This document shows positions 7,136 to 14,525 of a DNA stretch of 23,992 nt, in pieces (position 1 is the stretch's first letter; every line of letters begins with the position of its first letter). The stretch comes from a virus, in the IMG/VR virus record IMGVR_UViG_3300042881_000628, positions 1 through 23,992 of that record; one strand, 5' to 3'. A program made the translations under genes and the position numbers. The notes beneath the pieces were generated by a model that searched no databases, was not told where the DNA came from, and saw only the letters and a program-made list of their open reading frames with translations.

Positions 7136-9331
7136 ATGGCAACGATTGATGACCTGATTAAGCGGTTTGGTGGCGCTGTTTCGCCCGCGCCTGCCCCGGC
7201 AGTCGATTTGGCCGCACTCGCGGCGCAGTATGGCGGCGCCATGCAACCCGCCACACCCCCCGGTGTGATCCCCGGTGCTGCACCTGGTCAAGTTGCACCG
7301 CCTGCACAACCTGCGCAAGTGCCGCTGACTCAGCGGGCCATCACATTCGTAAGGCCGACCGTCGAGGCGCTTGGTACTGCCGGTGGTGCTGTGGTCGGTG
7401 GCGGCGGTGGCACGCTGCTTGCACCTGGTCCTGGCACTGCGCTGGGTGGTGTGACGGGCGCTGGCCTCGGCTACGGACTGGCCAAGGGTGGTCTTGATCT
7501 GCTGGAGACCGCGCTTGGCTATCGTCAAGGCCCTGCTACGGCCGGTGAGGCGCTGATCGGTGGTGCGCGGGATGTGCTGACCGGGGCTACCTACGAGACT
7601 GCCGGCCGCGTGGCCGCACCCATCGTCTCCGCAGCGCTCCAAAAGTTCGGCGCATCGGCCACCCGTGCCCTTGATGTCAAGGGACGACAGGCTACCAAGA
7701 TCGCTCGCGCCGCAGCCGGTAGGGAAATCGACGCCATCCGCTCCGCGTTGCGTGGTGCTGACCCCAGCGACCTACCGTCTCAGGCCACTGCCAACATCGA
7801 CCGCAAGGCGTGGCAGTCGCTCAATGATCTTGGCAAATCACTCGATGAAACCGATGTCATCTTGCGTCAGCAGAGCGAGGACCGACTGGCTGAGTTGGCA
7901 CGCTTGGCACGCGGCGGCAACGAGACAGAAATCCGCAACGCCATTGACGAATCTCGGTCTGTCTTGAATCAACTCACCACGCCAATGCGTGAAACCGAGA
8001 TGGCTGCTGCCAATCAGGCAGCGCAGACGATGGCTCGCCTGCAGCCACAGATCGCACAGCGTCAGCAGTCGATGGTGTCGGCGCTGCGGCAGGGGCAACC
8101 TGCACCCGTACCTGCGCCGCAACAAGGCGGCTTGATCAGAGGCACCGTGATAGGCGAGCCGTTGCAAGGTCAGTCGATGGTTGTGCCGGGAACGGAGGCA
8201 GCACGACTCAACACCCTCGCTGCTCAAGCGCAAGGGCCTCTGCGGCGACCGGATCAGATGATCGTTGCTGGTGAGCCGATTGACCGTTCTGCGACATTCC
8301 TGCGCAACCGTCTTGCCGCATCAGCCACTGAACAACAGGAAACCGCAGACATCTTCACTCGCCTCGCTGGTCAGCGTCGCGCCGAGCGTGATTTTCTTCA
8401 ACGGCAGATGGGCAGTTTGGAAGACTACGGCCTGCGCCCGCTGAGCATCGACAACGTGACGGACGCGATTCGGGCGTCAATGACCGCGCCAGGCAAGCGC
8501 ATGAGCAAGATCCACCAGCAAGTGATGGGTCAGTTGGATTCACAGCTTCGCTCTGCCGCCGCGCTGAATAACGGCGTAGTGGATGTGCGTGACCTCTACA
8601 CCATCCGCAAAGAAGGCGTCAACGAGATCATCGACACCTTAATGGCCGGTCAAGATCCGAAGGTGAGCAAGAAGGTTGCCGCCGACGTATTGGCCATCGT
8701 TCGACCAGAAATCGACAATGCCATCGTTCGCGCGGGCGGCACTGAATGGAAGCAGTATCTGGACACTTTCTCAAAGGGTGCGAAAGACCTTGAGAAGCGC
8801 CAGATGGCTGCTGAGGCGTTCCGCATGTTCAAGGACTCTCCAGAAGAGTACGTCAAACTCGTCCGTGGTAACAACACCGCTGCTGTCGAGTCTGTCTTCG
8901 GCACAGGCAACTTCGACATCTTCAAGGAGATGGGTAAGGAGATGTCCACGCTCAACAAGGTGGCCTCCTACGTCGAGCGGCAAGGTGTCATTGCAGACAA
9001 GGCCAAGGGTGGACGCGAGGAACTGGTGCGACTGATCGACGCCAACAACTGGCGTCGCCGCCTACCCAACTGGTTCAATCCTGTGGTCACTGCTGCCAAT
9101 CTGGCGCTGCGGGACGTCGAGAAGCGCATCAACGAGAAGACCCTCGACATCATTCGACAGGCCACCTTGTCCAACCAGTCAATGCTGGAGTTGCTTGAAG
9201 GACTGCCGCCCAGTGAGCGCAAAAAGCTCATGCGACTCGTCAACGGTTTGTCTGAAGGTGCCAAGACACAAGGCGCTCGCGCAGGCGTCACCGCCACAAT
9301 GGCACCCGAACAGCCCGAACCCGCACAGTAA
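7136..9331 (+). CDS. Large internal/ejection protein (P22 gp16 position)
   Basis: A 731-aa protein starting five bases after the previous stop. The N-terminus carries two short related motifs (IDDLIKRFGGAVSP and LAALAAQYGGAMQP). Residues about 80-120 form a Gly/Ala-rich stretch (GGAVVGGGGGTLL, GVTGAGLGYGLAKGGLD) that could insert into membranes. The remainder is mostly long charged helices with Gln-rich segments. In P22 the third ejection protein, gp16 (609 aa), is needed for DNA crossing the cytoplasmic membrane; this protein has the matching position and the expected membrane-prone Gly-rich part but is longer. I see no lysozyme or transglycosylase motif. It is followed by the tailspike gene. 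Confidence 0.7.
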   Translation: MATIDDLIKRFGGAVSPAPAPAVDLAALAAQYGGAMQPATPPGVIPGAAPGQVAPPAQPAQVPLTQRAITFVRPTVEALGTAGGAVVGGGGGTLLAPGPGTALGGVTGAGLGYGLAKGGLDLLETALGYRQGPATAGEALIGGARDVLTGATYETAGRVAAPIVSAALQKFGASATRALDVKGRQATKIARAAAGREIDAIRSALRGADPSDLPSQATANIDRKAWQSLNDLGKSLDETDVILRQQSEDRLAELARLARGGNETEIRNAIDESRSVLNQLTTPMRETEMAAANQAAQTMARLQPQIAQRQQSMVSALRQGQPAPVPAPQQGGLIRGTVIGEPLQGQSMVVPGTEAARLNTLAAQAQGPLRRPDQMIVAGEPIDRSATFLRNRLAASATEQQETADIFTRLAGQRRAERDFLQRQMGSLEDYGLRPLSIDNVTDAIRASMTAPGKRMSKIHQQVMGQLDSQLRSAAALNNGVVDVRDLYTIRKEGVNEIIDTLMAGQDPKVSKKVAADVLAIVRPEIDNAIVRAGGTEWKQYLDTFSKGAKDLEKRQMAAEAFRMFKDSPEEYVKLVRGNNTAAVESVFGTGNFDIFKEMGKEMSTLNKVASYVERQGVIADKAKGGREELVRLIDANNWRRRLPNWFNPVVTAANLALRDVEKRINEKTLDIIRQATLSNQSMLELLEGLPPSERKKLMRLVNGLSEGAKTQGARAGVTATMAPEQPEPAQ

Positions 9332-9351
9332 CACCGCCTCTAGGAGCCCCC

Positions 9352-11067
9352 ATGCCCGCTCTCAGCATCCAGCCCCCGTACCCCATCTTCACCGACACGG
9401 ACGGCCAGCCGCTGGAGAACGGCTACATCTGGATCGGCACGGCGAACCAGAACCCGATCACGAACCCGATCACGGCCTATTGGGATGCGGCGCTCACAGT
9501 GACTGCGGCCCAGCCTGTGCGCACGCTGAACGGGTATCCGGTCAACGCTGGCACGCCGGCCAGGCTGTACGTCAACAGCGATTACTCGATCCAGGTGCAG
9601 AACAAGAACGGCAGCGTGGTGTATTCGGCGCCGGGGGCTACGGAGCGGCTGAGCGCTGATCTGGTGACGTTCATCCAAGCCGGCACTGGAGCAGTCACGC
9701 GCACGGCGCAGGCGAAGATGCGTGAGACAGTGAGCGTCAAGGACTTTGGTGCTGTTGGTGATGGTGTGACGGACGACACTGCCGCGATTCAGGCGACGAT
9801 TAGTTACGCGCAGACTTCAAAAGCCGCTGTTTTGCTACCTGCTGGCGATTACAAAATCACCAATACCTTGTCCATAACGGATGAGATTTGCTTTCAAGGC
9901 GAGGGTAGTTTTCAGTCTAAACTGATTTTGTACACGGCGTCTGCGTCAACCGTTGCGCTTCTTGTCGATGTCGGCAATAACGCCAGCATTATTGGTGCCA
10001 GAATCGGTGGATTTGGTATTCGTTGCAACGGCGGCGCGGCGCGTGGTATCGGCATGCGTGTTCAAACCACTGCGACCAACAGCGCGGTCAGCAATTGCGT
10101 ATTTGAAGAAATGTATATCACGCACGTCAACGTAGGCGTGTCTATGACTGGCGTGATCTACATGAGCACGTTCCGGAATATCACAGTGTCTGGAAATGTT
10201 GACACTTATGGGTGGTACGCCACAACTGCTCAAGAGATCATATACAACAGCTATGAAGACTTAGAAGTCACCAACGTCAATAACGGCGCGTGGGCGTATT
10301 ACTTTGCGCCAGCCGTTGCCAGCCAGTTTCGCAACCTGACCGCAGATGGGTGCTGCTACTTTGCAGGTGCATACACGCGGGTGCAGGGACTGTCTGTTGA
10401 AGGTATTTACGCCGCTACCACGCCGTCTTCAGCCGCTGTAACAATTGATCAGATTGCTTGCCTGACGGACGTTGCACTGATCAACATTCCAAATTCCAAA
10501 TGCAGCCAAGGCATCAATGCGGTTGCAACATACCTTGAGATTTCAAACGTCCTGTTCCCGGACGCGGGTGCGGGAAATCAACCAAACACGCCGGTGATTT
10601 GGCAAACAGGTGGGACGGGAGTTTTATCCAATGTCCGCATGAATCGGACTGTTGTTAACAAGCTGGAAAATGCCATGTCAGACAGCGTTCTGTCTGGCTT
10701 TTTGATATTTGGTTGCCAAACAGTCACCGACCGCAACCTAACCTACTACGAAGGAACCTGGACTCCCGGATTCGCTTCGTGGTCAACAGCGCCAACCGTT
10801 AGTTCTGCGAAGTACATTCGTGTCGGTCGCACCGTAACTGTGTTCTTGAACTTTAATGGCGGCGCTTGCGTTGATTACTCGACCATCACCGGCCTTCCGT
10901 TCACTTCCAACTCTACGGTTGGCGGCACAGCGATGATGGCGTCTGGGGACGTTGCAAAGCGATTCACTGCACAGATTCCGACAGGGGCCACTTCCATCAG
11001 TGACATCCCCGCGCAGACGTTGACCAGCGTTTTCTGCCAATTAACTGCGACCTATCACGCGGCATGA
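9352..11067 (+). CDS. Tailspike with P22-type head-binding domain and beta-helix body
   Basis: A 571-aa protein with AGGAG before ATG 9352. Residues 1-110 match the P22 tailspike head-binding domain pattern (PPYPIFTDTDGQPLENGYIW, strands ending in the DYSIQVQNKNG hairpin). Residues 130-147 (KDFGAVGDGVTDDTAAIQ) are the classic opening of the pectate-lyase-3 type right-handed beta-helix, which continues to about residue 460. A separate C-terminal beta domain starts at YYEGTWTPGF and includes VGRTVTVFLNF, as in many trimeric fibre ends. It should bind, and perhaps cleave, a surface polysaccharide. Catalytic residues cannot be named. The body is less GC-rich (30 of 60 at 10501-10560) than the N-terminus (36 of 60 at 9421-9480), consistent with domain swapping. 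Its TGA overlaps the next ATG. Confidence 0.88.
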   Translation: MPALSIQPPYPIFTDTDGQPLENGYIWIGTANQNPITNPITAYWDAALTVTAAQPVRTLNGYPVNAGTPARLYVNSDYSIQVQNKNGSVVYSAPGATERLSADLVTFIQAGTGAVTRTAQAKMRETVSVKDFGAVGDGVTDDTAAIQATISYAQTSKAAVLLPAGDYKITNTLSITDEICFQGEGSFQSKLILYTASASTVALLVDVGNNASIIGARIGGFGIRCNGGAARGIGMRVQTTATNSAVSNCVFEEMYITHVNVGVSMTGVIYMSTFRNITVSGNVDTYGWYATTAQEIIYNSYEDLEVTNVNNGAWAYYFAPAVASQFRNLTADGCCYFAGAYTRVQGLSVEGIYAATTPSSAAVTIDQIACLTDVALINIPNSKCSQGINAVATYLEISNVLFPDAGAGNQPNTPVIWQTGGTGVLSNVRMNRTVVNKLENAMSDSVLSGFLIFGCQTVTDRNLTYYEGTWTPGFASWSTAPTVSSAKYIRVGRTVTVFLNFNGGACVDYSTITGLPFTSNSTVGGTAMMASGDVAKRFTAQIPTGATSISDIPAQTLTSVFCQLTATYHAA

Positions 11068-11357
11068 TGACCCCCCGCCCCGCGCCCCCAATCCTCCGCT
11101 GGTTCCTGCGAACCTTCGGCTACGGCGGCATCACGCTGCCGCCGTGGGGCATCTTCATCCTGGCCGAGCGCATCAACGAGGCGGCGCTCGTCAGGCATGA
11201 GCAGGCGCACTGGCAACAGGCGCAGCGCATGGGTGTGGTGAAGTTTTACGTCATGTACCTCTGGTATTTGCTCAAATTCGGTTATAGTCCAAAGCACCCA
11301 ATGGAAAGAGAGGCTTTGGATGCAGAGCGTGGAGATCGACCAGATGGTCGGGCGTAG
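11064..11357 (+). CDS. Small HExxH zinc-metallopeptidase-like protein
   Basis: A 97-aa protein starting ATGATG, overlapping the tailspike TGA. It contains RHEQAHWQQAQRMG, a canonical HExxH motif (H45, E46, H49) inside a helix. Near the C-terminus is HPMEREALDAE, where an acidic residue (E81 or E83) could be the third zinc ligand of a gluzincin-like site. A Trp/Tyr-rich hydrophobic helix (FYVMYLWYLLKFGY, residues 61-74) lies between the two and may contact membrane. The protein is very small for a peptidase. It sits between the tailspike and the lysis genes, so cell-envelope action is possible. Activity is predicted from the motif only. Confidence 0.7.
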   Translation: MMTPRPAPPILRWFLRTFGYGGITLPPWGIFILAERINEAALVRHEQAHWQQAQRMGVVKFYVMYLWYLLKFGYSPKHPMEREALDAERGDRPDGRA

Positions 11358-12021
11358 ATTTGGTCAAAGAGTTGTCGTGCGACTAGCTGGTCGTGACAAC
11401 TCCAGAGGGTATACGTACATCTGCCGCTGTGACTGTGGCCGAGAGGACACGGTTCGTAAATCGGCGCTGATGATCGGCAAAAGCATTAGGTGCCACGCTT
11501 GTTCGGCAAAGTTAACGCGGAATAAACGCACGCATGAGCTGTCTGGAACCCGTCTCTACAGCATATGGAAAAGCATGGTTTACAGAAGCACTCGAAGCTC
11601 GGTCAAGAACTATGCTGGGCGAGGCATAGGCGTATGCGATGAATGGAAAGACCCCATCAAGTTTCATGAGTGGGCACTCTCTTCGGGATACTCAGACAAA
11701 TTGTCGATTGACAGAATAGATGTTGACAAGGGGTACTGTCCTGAAAACTGCCGTTGGGCGACCTTGAAGCAGCAAAGAGAGAACGTTCAGGTTCTGACGG
11801 AGACGAACAAGAGCGGGTATCGCGGCGTAAGCGCAAAGCATGGCCGTCCAGGAACATGGCTTGCGCGGCTTACTTACAATGGCAAGATCATCCATCTTGG
11901 CCACCACCGAGACCCAATCGAAGCCGCCATTGCGCACGACAGATATATCTTTCAGCATGGACTGAAAAGGCCGACTAACTTTACACTTCTGGAAGTCGAA
12001 GCACGCGAGGCTGAGCGATGA
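11320..12021 (+). CDS. HNH-like/AP2-domain putative homing endonuclease
   Basis: A 233-aa protein with GAGAGG six bases before ATG 11320, overlapping the previous gene by 38 bases. Residues 33-61 hold a zinc ribbon-like set (C35, C37, C39 and C58, C61). Residues 77-155 match a phage HNH-like domain (GTRLYSIWKSMVYR, AGRGIGVCDEW, LSIDRIDVDKGYCPENCRWAT). Residues 166-221 form an AP2 DNA-binding domain (SGYRGVSAKHGRPGTW, EAAIAHDRYIFQHG, a final NF). In the HNH segment the usual histidine (VDHID) is replaced by IDRID, as I recall for this subfamily. The gene is AT-richer than its neighbours (28 G/C of 60 at 11521-11580), consistent with a free-standing mobile endonuclease. An alternative start is Met-9. 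Confidence 0.85.
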   Translation: MQSVEIDQMVGRRFGQRVVVRLAGRDNSRGYTYICRCDCGREDTVRKSALMIGKSIRCHACSAKLTRNKRTHELSGTRLYSIWKSMVYRSTRSSVKNYAGRGIGVCDEWKDPIKFHEWALSSGYSDKLSIDRIDVDKGYCPENCRWATLKQQRENVQVLTETNKSGYRGVSAKHGRPGTWLARLTYNGKIIHLGHHRDPIEAAIAHDRYIFQHGLKRPTNFTLLEVEAREAER

Positions 12022-12368
12022 CGGACTACATCGGCCCTGAGCGGCGCAAGGGTGGCATCACCGAAGACCGGGTGCAGGTGCTCATCCAGGAGGCCGTGAG
12101 CAAGGCCCTGGCGGCGCATGAGCAGCACCTGACCACGCACATGGACAACCAGTTCAGGGCGCTGCGGCAATCGTTTGCAGATGCCTTTCCCGGTGGCGAT
12201 CCGCACGGGCATCGCATTGCGCACGAGAAGGCCATTGCGAACGCTTCGTGGTGGGACAAGACCAAGAGTGATGCGTTCTCAAAAGTCACGGCAGCCGGAC
12301 TCTGGGCCATCGTGGTGTTCTTGTGTGTGGCCGCATGGGAGCACATCAAAGCGGAGGCGAAGAAATGA
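12018..12368 (+). CDS. Single-TM lysis-region protein
   Basis: A 116-aa protein starting ATGA across the HNH-AP2 stop. The N-terminal 90 residues are soluble and helical (ERRKGGITEDRVQVLIQEAV, then a GDPHGHRIAHEKAI motif). One membrane segment lies near residues 92-110 (AAGLWAIVVFLCVAAWEHI), followed by a short basic tail. I recall similar GDPxGHRxxHE proteins beside phage holin genes, without known function. Possible roles are an antiholin, an accessory holin or a membrane anchor for the lysis complex. The next gene (holin) overlaps by ATGA. Confidence 0.72.
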   Translation: MTDYIGPERRKGGITEDRVQVLIQEAVSKALAAHEQHLTTHMDNQFRALRQSFADAFPGGDPHGHRIAHEKAIANASWWDKTKSDAFSKVTAAGLWAIVVFLCVAAWEHIKAEAKK

Positions 12369-12766
12369 ACCCCCTGATCCTCGGGCCGATCCTAGAGGTA
12401 GGCAAGACCCTGCTGGACCGATTCGTCCCTGACCCGGAGGCCAAGCGCCAGGCCGAGATGGAACTGGTTCGGATGGCCGCAGAGGGCGAACTGAAGCAGA
12501 CCATCGCGCAACTGGAGATCAACGCCCGTGAGGCCTCTCACGCATCGGTGTTCGTGGCCGGCTGGCGGCCCGCGTTCGGCTGGTGCGGTGCGCTCGGGTT
12601 CCTCTACGCCACCATCATCCAGCCGCTGCTGGCCTGGGGCGCTGCCGTGAAGGGCTGGCCTGCACCCCCTGCGCTGAACCTCGATCTGCTGTGGGTGGTG
12701 GTGACGGGCCTGCTGGGTATTGGCGGGCTCAGGACTTTCGAGAAGACCAAGGGAGTGACCAAGTGA
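12365..12766 (+). CDS. Holin, GTA_holin_3TM family
   Basis: A 133-aa protein; ATG 12365 overlaps the preceding TGA. An N-terminal hydrophobic/amphipathic helix (PLILGPILEVGKTLLDRF) leads to DPEAKRQAEMEL, a charged helix, the family hallmark GWRPAFGW (residues 66-73), a strong TM at about 70-92 and a second TM at about 106-122, ending in a basic tail. This matches the gene-transfer-agent-type holin family, which permeabilises the inner membrane to let the endolysin act. Only two segments are strongly hydrophobic; the third predicted span would be the N-terminal helix. The endolysin gene begins with a GTG overlapping its stop (GTGA). Confidence 0.85.
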   Translation: MNPLILGPILEVGKTLLDRFVPDPEAKRQAEMELVRMAAEGELKQTIAQLEINAREASHASVFVAGWRPAFGWCGALGFLYATIIQPLLAWGAAVKGWPAPPALNLDLLWVVVTGLLGIGGLRTFEKTKGVTK

Positions 12767-13125
12767 ACTGGTCCGACTACCCCAATTTCACCGAGGCCGA
12801 GTTCCGCTGCCGCCACTGCGGCAAGCAGGAGATGAAGCCCGAGTTCATGGGCCGGCTTCAGGCGCTGCGGGATGTCTACAAGCGGCCCATGACGATTACG
12901 TCAGGTTATCGCTGTCCTGATAATCCCATCGAGAAGGCCAAGGCCACGCCAGGGATGCACGCGACGGGCCTGGCCTGCGATGTGGGCGTGCAGGGCGCAG
13001 ACGCGCACGAACTGCTGCGCCTGGCGATGCACCTCGGGTTCACCGGCATTGGCGTGCAGCAGAAGGGCGCGGGTCGGTTCATCCACCTCGATCTGCGGGC
13101 CACGCCGACGGTGTGGTCGTACTAG
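12763..13125 (+). CDS. Endolysin, peptidase M15 (D-Ala-D-Ala carboxypeptidase-like)
   Basis: A 120-aa protein. I chose GTG 12763 because it overlaps the holin TGA (GTGA) and gives the expected family N-terminus (NWSDYPNFTEAEFRC). Motifs of the Peptidase_M15_3 family are all present: SGYRCPDN (residues 47-54), GMHATGLACDV with zinc ligands H66 and D73, and FIHLDLR with H108. These enzymes cleave peptide crosslinks in murein. A CRHC pair (C16, C19) is near the N-terminus. No signal peptide is visible, so release depends on the adjacent holin. Its TAG stop shares the CTAG palindrome with the stop of the convergent gene. Confidence 0.9.
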   Translation: MNWSDYPNFTEAEFRCRHCGKQEMKPEFMGRLQALRDVYKRPMTITSGYRCPDNPIEKAKATPGMHATGLACDVGVQGADAHELLRLAMHLGFTGIGVQQKGAGRFIHLDLRATPTVWSY

Positions 13126-13322
13126 CGGGCAAAGACCATCGCCAGAACGGCCAAGCCGGCCACGATTGCACTGGCAACGCAGAGTGCGGCGATGACCTCG
13201 CCCTCCCAGAACTTGGCTCCGTAAAAGTCGGGGTCATCCTGGCCCAACTCGGTGCAGGGCTCGGCGGCTTCGGGGTAACGACCCTGCTGGTCGCAGCCGT
13301 GGGGGATGCGGTGGTGTTTCAT
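13122..13322 (-). CDS. Small C-terminal-TM membrane protein
   Basis: A 66-aa protein, last gene of the leftward operon. ATG at 13322 has a strong AAGGAG eight bases upstream and overlaps the previous TGA (ATGA). The N-terminal 40 residues are polar with two Cys (GCDQQGRYPEAAEPCTELGQ); the C-terminal part is one membrane helix (VIAALCVASAIVAGLAVLAMVF). A longer in-frame extension upstream would run through the preceding gene and is not needed. Function unknown. It ends at the same CTAG as the endolysin on the other strand. Confidence 0.75.
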   Translation of the reverse strand: MKHHRIPHGCDQQGRYPEAAEPCTELGQDDPDFYGAKFWEGEVIAALCVASAIVAGLAVLAMVFAR

Positions 13323-13555
13323 CTTCCAATCTCCTTGAAAAGCAACGGGCCGGCGGTGTAGACCCACCGGTACTTGGTTCGCACTGTCGGGTCGGCGCGC
13401 TTGGTGCGCGTGACCCAGCCTGCTTGCTCGGCATAGCGCAGGGATGCGCCCACGTTGTTGGGCTTCATGTCCCACTTGATGCCGACGTCGTGGGTTGTCA
13501 GTTCTTCTTCGGGGTTGCGGGCGAAGAAAACCGCCACGTGGGTGACGATGCTCAT
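13319..13555 (-). CDS. Small winged-helix-like putative DNA-binding protein
   Basis: A 78-aa protein starting at ATG 13555, which overlaps the previous stop (ATGA). The order helix (SIVTHVAVFFARNPEEELTT), helix (VGIKWDMKPNNVGASLRYAEQ), then beta hairpin (GWVTRTKRADPTVRTKYRWV) is that of a winged-helix domain, with the second helix as recognition helix and a basic wing. It may regulate transcription of phage or host genes; no partner site is identified. An upstream in-frame ATG at 13681 would overlap the neighbour heavily and is not chosen. Confidence 0.65.
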   Translation of the reverse strand: MSIVTHVAVFFARNPEEELTTHDVGIKWDMKPNNVGASLRYAEQAGWVTRTKRADPTVRTKYRWVYTAGPLLFKEIGR

Positions 13556-13944
13556 GGGTTTCGCTCCTTGCAAGCCTGCTCGATGGCGCGGGCAAAGGTA
13601 AACACCCGCGTCTTCAAGTCCGCGTTCCACGGCGTGTCGTGCCAGCACTTGGCAATCTCCTCCTCGCTCAACGAGCGCCACTCGCGGCGGGGTGGGTGGG
13701 TGAAGAGGGGAGTCCAGTTACGTCCACCAGTACCCTTATTCCAAACCAAATACTCTCGCTCGGTGTTGGAGTTTTGGTAGCGCCACGCCACCGGCTCCTG
13801 CTCCGGCTGCTCCAGCGCGGCGCGGAGGTTGATGGCGGCCTGTCTTCCGGCTTGGGATGCCACGGGCGGCGCCAGCGACTGCCACCCGTTCAGTTCTTCC
13901 AGAGCTTCAAGCGCCTGCTGGGCGGCTTCGCGTAGGGTTGTCAT
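13552..13944 (-). CDS. Hypothetical phage protein with EPVAW and LSEEEI motifs
   Basis: A 130-aa protein starting at ATG 13944, with AAGGAG upstream inside the preceding gene. The N-terminal half is helical and Ala/Glu/Leu-rich (LREAAQQALEALEELNGW, QAAINLRAALEQ). The middle has EPVAWRYQNSN and PLFTHPPRREWRSLSEEEIAKCW. This motif series recurs in small accessory proteins of many phages with no assigned role. It overlaps both neighbours by ATGA. Nothing marks an enzyme or membrane protein. Confidence 0.72.
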   Translation of the reverse strand: MTTLREAAQQALEALEELNGWQSLAPPVASQAGRQAAINLRAALEQPEQEPVAWRYQNSNTEREYLVWNKGTGGRNWTPLFTHPPRREWRSLSEEEIAKCWHDTPWNADLKTRVFTFARAIEQACKERNP

Positions 13945-14276
13945 GTCATGCTCCTTCCAATCTCAGCCGCAGCCCTGACGATGGCGCGGCGGGTGGCGGC
14001 GAGGGGGTCGCCGTTGTGCATCTGTGCGATTCGGATCGGGAGCTTGCCGTCTTCAAAGTCGTCAGGGCACGGGGCGACCCCCGCGTAAGTTGCACCAAGG
14101 TGCGGGCCGACCGTAAACCCCAACTTCACCGCCAACCGCAGCGCATCGCCGTCGTCGGTGAGGGGGTTCCAAGGAGTCCAGCCCATTTCAGCGCGGATTC
14201 GTGGCGTGTCATGAATCCATCCAAACTCAATCCCCGCCGCCTTCGCAGCGGCCTCAAGCAATTCGCGGTCTGTCAT
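13941..14276 (-). CDS. Hypothetical phage protein, DUF2591-like
   Basis: A 111-aa protein starting at ATG 14276 and overlapping both neighbours. It opens MTDRELLEAAAKAAGIEFGW and continues with WTPWNPLTDDGDALRLAVKLG and ends IVRAAAEIGRSM. The WNPLxDDGDALRLA motif is widespread in small phage proteins and resembles DUF2591 members, although identity with that family is from memory. Function unknown. Confidence 0.72.
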   Translation of the reverse strand: MTDRELLEAAAKAAGIEFGWIHDTPRIRAEMGWTPWNPLTDDGDALRLAVKLGFTVGPHLGATYAGVAPCPDDFEDGKLPIRIAQMHNGDPLAATRRAIVRAAAEIGRSMT

Positions 14277-14464
14277 TGCCCCTCCCCCGCCATCTCCAAC
14301 TGCGCTCGCAGCCGGTGGATCCGCGTCTCATGGTAGAACACCATCGCGTTGGCGTAGTCGCGCCCGGTCTGCGCTTCCAGCAGGCCGCGCCTGGCCTGGT
14401 CCAACTCGCGGGCGATCAACTCCTCGGGGCTCGGGGTGCGAAAAGGATTCGGGATGCGGATCAT
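14273..14464 (-). CDS. Small helical hypothetical protein, first gene of leftward operon
   Basis: A 63-aa protein. ATG 14464 is chosen because AGGAG lies at 14476-14472, seven bases upstream; an upstream in-frame ATG (14551) would run back through the promoter and into the RHH gene. After a Pro-rich start (RIPNPFRTPSPEEL) it is a single long charged helix (RELDQARRGLLEAQTGRDYA, YHETRIHRLRAQLEMAG). Similar helical proteins occur in many phages without known role. It is expressed from the leftward promoter at 14495-14523 with a predicted leader of about 24 bases. Confidence 0.72.
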   Translation of the reverse strand: MIRIPNPFRTPSPEELIARELDQARRGLLEAQTGRDYANAMVFYHETRIHRLRAQLEMAGEGQ

Positions 14465-14490
14465 TGGTGGACTCCTGTTGCAAAAAGTGC

Positions 14491-14518
14491 TTGCATCGTA
14501 TGAGCATTGTGATACGAT
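14491..14518 (+). promoter_or_regulatory. Rightward sigma70-type extended -10 promoter
   Basis: Plus strand: -35 TTGCAT (14491-14496), a 16-base spacer, TGA then -10 TACGAT (14513-14518), so the -10 is of the extended TGn type. The predicted start is at 14525 or 14526, at the ATG of the RHH gene, which implies a leaderless message. It overlaps the leftward promoter almost completely. Confidence 0.6.
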
Positions 14519-14519
14519 G
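14494..14519. promoter_or_regulatory. Inverted-repeat operator of the divergent control region
   Basis: CATCGTAT at 14494-14501 and its exact reverse complement ATACGATG at 14512-14519, separated by 10 bases. The flanks CTTG (14490-14493) and CAAG (14521-14524) extend the symmetry with one extra base on the right. Each half contains the -10 of one promoter. The adjacent RHH gene makes this its likely binding site (inference; the RHH family commonly autoregulates through such repeats). Confidence 0.7.
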
Positions 14520-14523
14520 TCAA
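14495..14523 (-). promoter_or_regulatory. Leftward sigma70-type promoter
   Basis: Reading the minus strand: -35 TTGACA (14523-14518), a 17-base spacer, -10 TACGAT (14500-14495). The -35 is a full consensus match and the -10 matches four of six. The predicted start is near 14488, giving a short leader with AGGAG for the gene at 14464. The promoter lies wholly across the inverted repeat, so an operator-bound repressor would block it. Confidence 0.75.
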
Positions 14524-14525
14524 GC

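Noticed and set aside
11260-11288. TATAGT at 11283-11288 as a promoter for the HNH-AP2 gene
   Set aside because: No acceptable -35 at 16-18 bases upstream and no extended -10; the gene can be read from the upstream transcript.
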